Positions 60,717 through 64,000 of a stretch of DNA of 64,000 nucleotides are shown piece by piece. Below the pieces are notes generated by a model. It did not search any database and had not been told where the DNA came from. It worked only from the letters and a program-made list of their open reading frames with translations. How positions within the stretch are numbered: the stretch's first letter is position 1; every line of letters starts with the position of its first letter. Position numbers and translations under genes: made by a program. Source of the stretch: Gerris lacustris (taxonomy: Eukaryota > Arthropoda > Insecta > Hemiptera > Gerridae); assembly GCA_951217055.1 (NCBI GenBank), contig OX578277.1, positions 15,560,562-15,624,561 of the forward strand, in the 5' to 3' direction.

Positions 60717-61302
60717 TAGGGCTCGGATTGATATGCTTGAAAAAATCTCCAGATATGCTCGAAAACCATATGTTTTATGCACGACTGATATGCTCGAAAA
60801 ACCCATTATATGCTCGATAGATATTCTCGAAAAAATCCATTATATATGCTGTTAAATATGCAGAATATATGTTCGAAAAACACCGTTTAAAACTATAGAG
60901 AGGACAGTGAAACGAAAAAATCTACAACTTATCTTTATATACGAGCTTAATTTTCAAATTGTATGTATGATACACTGCTATATCCACAAGTTTCAAGCAT
61001 ATATATGAGAAGTTTTATGTACAAGTTACAGGCACGAGAGGTAAATACTTAACTTATACTACTTCTTGTGCAGAGTAGTTTAGAAAATCGTCTGACGTTG
61101 CAAACTCGCCACGCAGCATCCTCTCCAATTTGAATAAAAACAAACTATTTAGACGAAAACCACAAGAATATGCATTTATATGCTATTCTCGATAAATTTA
61201 AATTCTGTTGGTCCCAGAAAGGTGAAAATACCACCAAAAGGCTTCTTTTAATGTGTACTATTCAGGAAAAAAATATGCAAATATGCTCAAATCCGAGCCC
61301 TA
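60717..61302. mobile_element. hAT MITE, deletion derivative of 49955-51833
   Basis: The ends are TAGGGCTCGGATTGATATGC and the inverted TAGGGCTCGGATTTGAGC. A perfect 8-bp duplication, TATATAAC, lies at 60709-60716 and 61303-61310. Segments such as AAAACCATATGTTTTATG and CGCAGCATCCTCTCC match the longer hAT element in inverse orientation. No transposase. Confidence 0.9.
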
Positions 61303-61433
61303 TATATAACTTAAGATACAGTCTAAGTACTTATATTAAATACAAATTAATGTAATTGAAAATATATTAAACAACTTAAGATACTGTCCAAGAATATACA
61401 CACCCAAGATAAATAATTTTAAAAAACAATTAC

Positions 61434-61526
61434 CTATAGACCTCCTATAACTTCCAGCAGCAAAAATATTAGGCATTCCAGGATTATCAGATATACATGA
61501 TATGATTCCTTTCTGCTTGCCAGCCT
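61434..61526 (-). CDS. WRAP53: WRAP53/TCAB1-like, most upstream exon in the window
   Basis: The 93-nt exon has acceptor ATTACAG and donor GTAATTG. It reads AGKQKGIISCISDNPGMPNI then FAAGSYRRSIG. The family motif is QKGIISCI...ACGSYGRSIGLY; Gly is replaced by Arg in SYRRS here. The first two bases complete a codon from an exon that must lie to the right of the window. Confidence 0.88.
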   Translation of the reverse strand, partial: RLASRKESYHVYLIILECLIFLLLEVIGGL

Positions 61527-61847
61527 CTGTAATCAAATAAAAACTTGTAATCAAATAAAAACGAGCTTGGTGGCTTTCACACAGCACACAAGTCTGAATC
61601 TGCTTCAGAAACAAACACACAAATTAGCATGAGGATACTCAAATTGAGAAGTTGAATTAAAAATGCTTCTTTGAAATGTGTTTTTGGTGGTTAATCCATC
61701 AAGTACTGGGGGAGCAGCTGAACAAATTCAAAGTACAAATTCAAATTACTTGAAAACTATTCTATAGATAAGACAAAAAAAAACATAAAATGTGTCTTGT
61801 AGCATTGAAAAAGATCTTAAATTTGATATGAGTAGCAATGTAACAGA
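61527..61847. other. WRAP53 intron segment
   Basis: AATCAAATAAAAAC is duplicated near 61530 and 61549. Nothing else seen. Confidence 0.5.
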
Positions 61848-62419
61848 TAGTCCAGGAGATAGTGTGCAAAAAAGTGTCTGACTAACATCAAGCTAGAATT
61901 TTGTGTATAAGTAAATGTTTTGGTGCCTTTTAAGAATATGTGGTTGGCTAAGTTCATTTGCGGGACATAGCTTGGCAATAGGCATTTGAAAAAACAAATC
62001 AGTGGAGAGCGGCTAAGTCCCGCCCTTTTTGGTGGACAATGTGATTTTCATGATCCTGAGTATGAAATTAGTTAGTAGACAAAAAATCAAGTTGATGATA
62101 GTTCGTCACTTAATAGGTTAGTGAGTCAAATATTACTCCAAATCAAAGACTATTAAGTGATGGACTACCATCAACTTGATTTTTGGTCTACTGACTAAGT
62201 TAGTACTCAGGATCATGAAAATCACATTGTCCACCAAAAAGGGCGGGACATGGACACTCTCCACCGGCTTGTTTTTTTCAAATGCCTATTGCCAAGCTAT
62301 GTCCAGCAGACGAACTTAGCCAACCACATATTCTTAAAAGGTACCAAAACATTTACTTATACACAAAATTCTAGCTGGGTGTTAGTCAGACATTTTTTTG
62401 CATGCTATCTCATGGACTA
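61848..62419. repeat. ~570-bp foldback element
   Basis: The arms run from TAGTCCAGGAGATAG to its inverse CTATCTCATGGACTA. They pair along GTAAATGTTTTGGTGCCTTT, TGGTTGGCTAAGTTC, AAAAAGGGCGGGAC and AATCAAGTTGATG. Mismatches are scattered, and the spacer is under about 70 bp. No ORF. It lies in the WRAP53 intron. Confidence 0.88.
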
Positions 62420-62890
62420 GTAGTAGTAGTCTAGTACTTCCTACTAGAACGGGTAGGACGAACCACTTGTTCGAACCTTGCAATTAGGCCATCCCTTAGG
62501 CCCTTTTTACCCCCCGTGGTGGAGAGTTCCAGCTACTTCACACATCATACATTTGTACATTGTACGGCCGAAGCGAGTATGGTGTGGTCATTAGTAAGCT
62601 ATATAAGCGTGCGTCAAAGCGTGGGAGAAGAGTCCCCATAAAGGGTGTCCCTCGCCCTGCTCCGTCCTCGAACCATAGATACAAATTACATCATCATGAC
62701 ACGGATCGGACCCACATCAAAGAGTGGGGGAAGAGTCCCCATAAAGAGTGTCCCTCACCCTGCACCGTCCGCGATTCATTGATGAAAATCAGAGTATCAT
62801 GGCACGGGATCGAACCCACGACCTCGAGTTGCCTCGACTTATTGATAGCTGAGCAAGCGCCTTAACACGCTCGGCTACCCTGGCTCCCAT
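62420..62890 (-). mobile_element. tRNA-derived SINE-like element with internal duplication
   Basis: On the - strand from about 62888, GGAGCCAGGGTAGCCGAGCG, GTTAAGGCGC and GGTTCGATCCC resemble the A and B boxes of a tRNA-Leu/Ser head. The body contains two ~104-bp units (AAGAGTCCCCATAAAG plus GTGTCCCTC.CCCTGC.CCGTCC near 62628 and 62732). TCTC(A/C)TGGACTA borders both sides, a possible target duplication shared with the foldback end. It is not a functional tRNA. Confidence 0.7.
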
Positions 62891-63257
62891 CTCCTGGACT
62901 AAGAATAATAAATAAAACAAAAAAACATGAATATGAAGTGAGAATAGTTCCCCGGTGTTTAGAACATTGCGTAATATTATGATAGTCAATTTTTTCCAAT
63001 TATCACCATTCAAGATTTATACTGTGAGCCCAATATTGTCTCCGTTTCGTATGATTATGTGCCTTGAATTTTTGAGAAGCAATAAAATACCTACTAGAGG
63101 TATAAACAACATATGTTGATGATCGGTCATTTGGAATTGGCGTGTAGTGTGCTAAGGTCAGTCTCACCTAGCTAGGACTCGCCCACAGTGTGAATCACAT
63201 TACTAGCTAAGGTTGGTCTCATCTTGCTCGGATTAGCCGCACGTAGTGGTTAAACAT
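62891..63257. other. WRAP53 intron segment
   Basis: Imperfect repeats of GGT.GTCTCA.CT.GCT.GGA near 63160 and 63215. No coding signal. Confidence 0.45.
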
Positions 63258-64000
63258 TAATAGTAACTAGGGATGGGCGGAACGGAACGTAACTATAAAA
63301 ATAACTAGTTCCAGTGTTGGAACGGTTCCAATCGTTCCAAAATTTCATGGAACTACGTTATTTTTGGAATGACTTTGAAATTTTTATTTTACTGTTGAGT
63401 TTCATTTAGTTAATAATTTTTTATTGTTTGAATTCAATACAAATTTGTTACCACCATTTAAAAAAAAAAAAAAAAAATATCTTTTAAGAATTATCGAGCA
63501 AAATAATACGAAACGTAACTGATTAAAGAGGAAACGGAAACGAGAAAACAAAACCACTAACTTAAACTAACGAGGGAACGTTAAAAACTCGTTTCTCTTG
63601 AAACGAAACTGATGATTTTCGTTTTAAGTGCCAATACGTAACATGTAACGTAACTGATTAAAGAGGAAACAGGAACGAGAAAACATAACAAAACTGTAAC
63701 TCGGAGGGAACGTAAAAGATTCGTTTCGCGAGGTACGAAAACTATAGCTTTCGTTCCAAGTTCCAGTTCCAGCCAAGCTGGAACGTAATGTTTATGTCTT
63801 ATGTCTTGTATAGTAGAGTAGAGTAATGGAGTGGGGATGAGAGCTCGAGTCTCGGAATCACTCCAATTATAGTGAAGCATTATCTTTTTCTTTTTCAGAG
63901 ACATAGATGCCTCTTTGCCGCTTTTTTTCTTTTAGGTCCATAGTCAACTTCCTCTTGTCGCTTTCGCCCTTCGCCACTCGTTTCGTTTTTTTAGTTTTGT
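63258..64000. repeat. hAT-like repeat rich in GGAACG motifs, runs off the window
   Basis: It starts near CTAGGGATGGGCGGAACGG, a common hAT-type terminus. It is filled with GGAACG/GTTCC motifs and has a ~160-bp internal duplication (ACGTAACTGATTAAAGAGGA near 63513 and 63649). The right end cannot be fixed. The - frame at 63581-63904 is not credible. Confidence 0.5.

Noticed and set aside
62800..62890. Functional tRNA gene on the - strand
   Set aside because: A- and B-box-like text is present, but the acceptor and anticodon stems do not close and it continues into a repetitive body; SINE-like.
63581..63904. - strand frame near the right edge
   Set aside because: It consists of repeated GGAACG-rich element sequence; no WRAP53 exon signal.

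Overview
This window looks like a piece of an animal nuclear genome, most likely an insect (hemipteran or similar; the species cannot be told from the sequence). The evidence is AT-rich DNA, GT-AG introns, very long (TA)n tracts, APE-type, RTE and R2-like LINEs, Ty3-type pol, and hAT, PIF/Harbinger, pogo and piggyBac-type elements with their expected target-site duplications. There are no operons and no bacterial-style genes. A 200-base run of N (35949-36148) marks an assembly gap.

Two kinds of host gene are visible. The first is a tandemly duplicated secreted S1-family serine protease on the + strand. Copy A has five exons between 1594 and 19034, and copy B has five exons between 42083 and 48799. 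Exon lengths are identical in the two copies (160, 173, 108, 155 and 219 nt) and all phases match. The His/Asp/Ser triad and an activation site after Lys-Arg are present, but residue 189 is Gly and residue 216 is Ile, so trypsin-like Arg/Lys cleavage is not expected. The signal-peptide exon lies outside the window or was not recognised. The second gene is the C-terminal part of a WRAP53/TCAB1 WD-repeat protein on the - strand, in four exons between 53588 and 61526, with its N-terminal exons beyond the right edge.

The rest is layered repeats. The duplicated block runs from at least 1-20249 in copy A and 37263-49954 in copy B. Comparing the copies orders the insertions. In copy A, intron 1 took a non-LTR LINE at a (TA)n site (10445-17156, 12-bp TSD), which itself carries a non-autonomous hAT element (13008-15805, 8-bp TSD). 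In copy B, the same block took a 2-kb foldback element (37953-39981), a 1-kb unknown insert (40336-41357) and a pogo-like deletion derivative (42852-44206). Between the copies lie a Jockey LINE (25101-28338) split by a PIF/Harbinger-like element, several tandem repeats, a rearranged Ty3-like retroelement (29664-32112), poly-C satellites and a large inverted-repeat element (36673-37612).

I found no evidence of a new multi-gene system. The most unusual signals are these. A retroelement primer-binding site is complementary to about 47 nt of tRNA-Leu, the whole 3' half, and is followed by antisense gag and pol. A hammerhead-like core is present in one arm of an inverted repeat and cleanly missing from the other. 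There is a spacerless 136-bp palindrome. The duplicated proteases have an altered S1 pocket. Splice sites, TSDs and motifs were read by eye; no alignment or database search was run.
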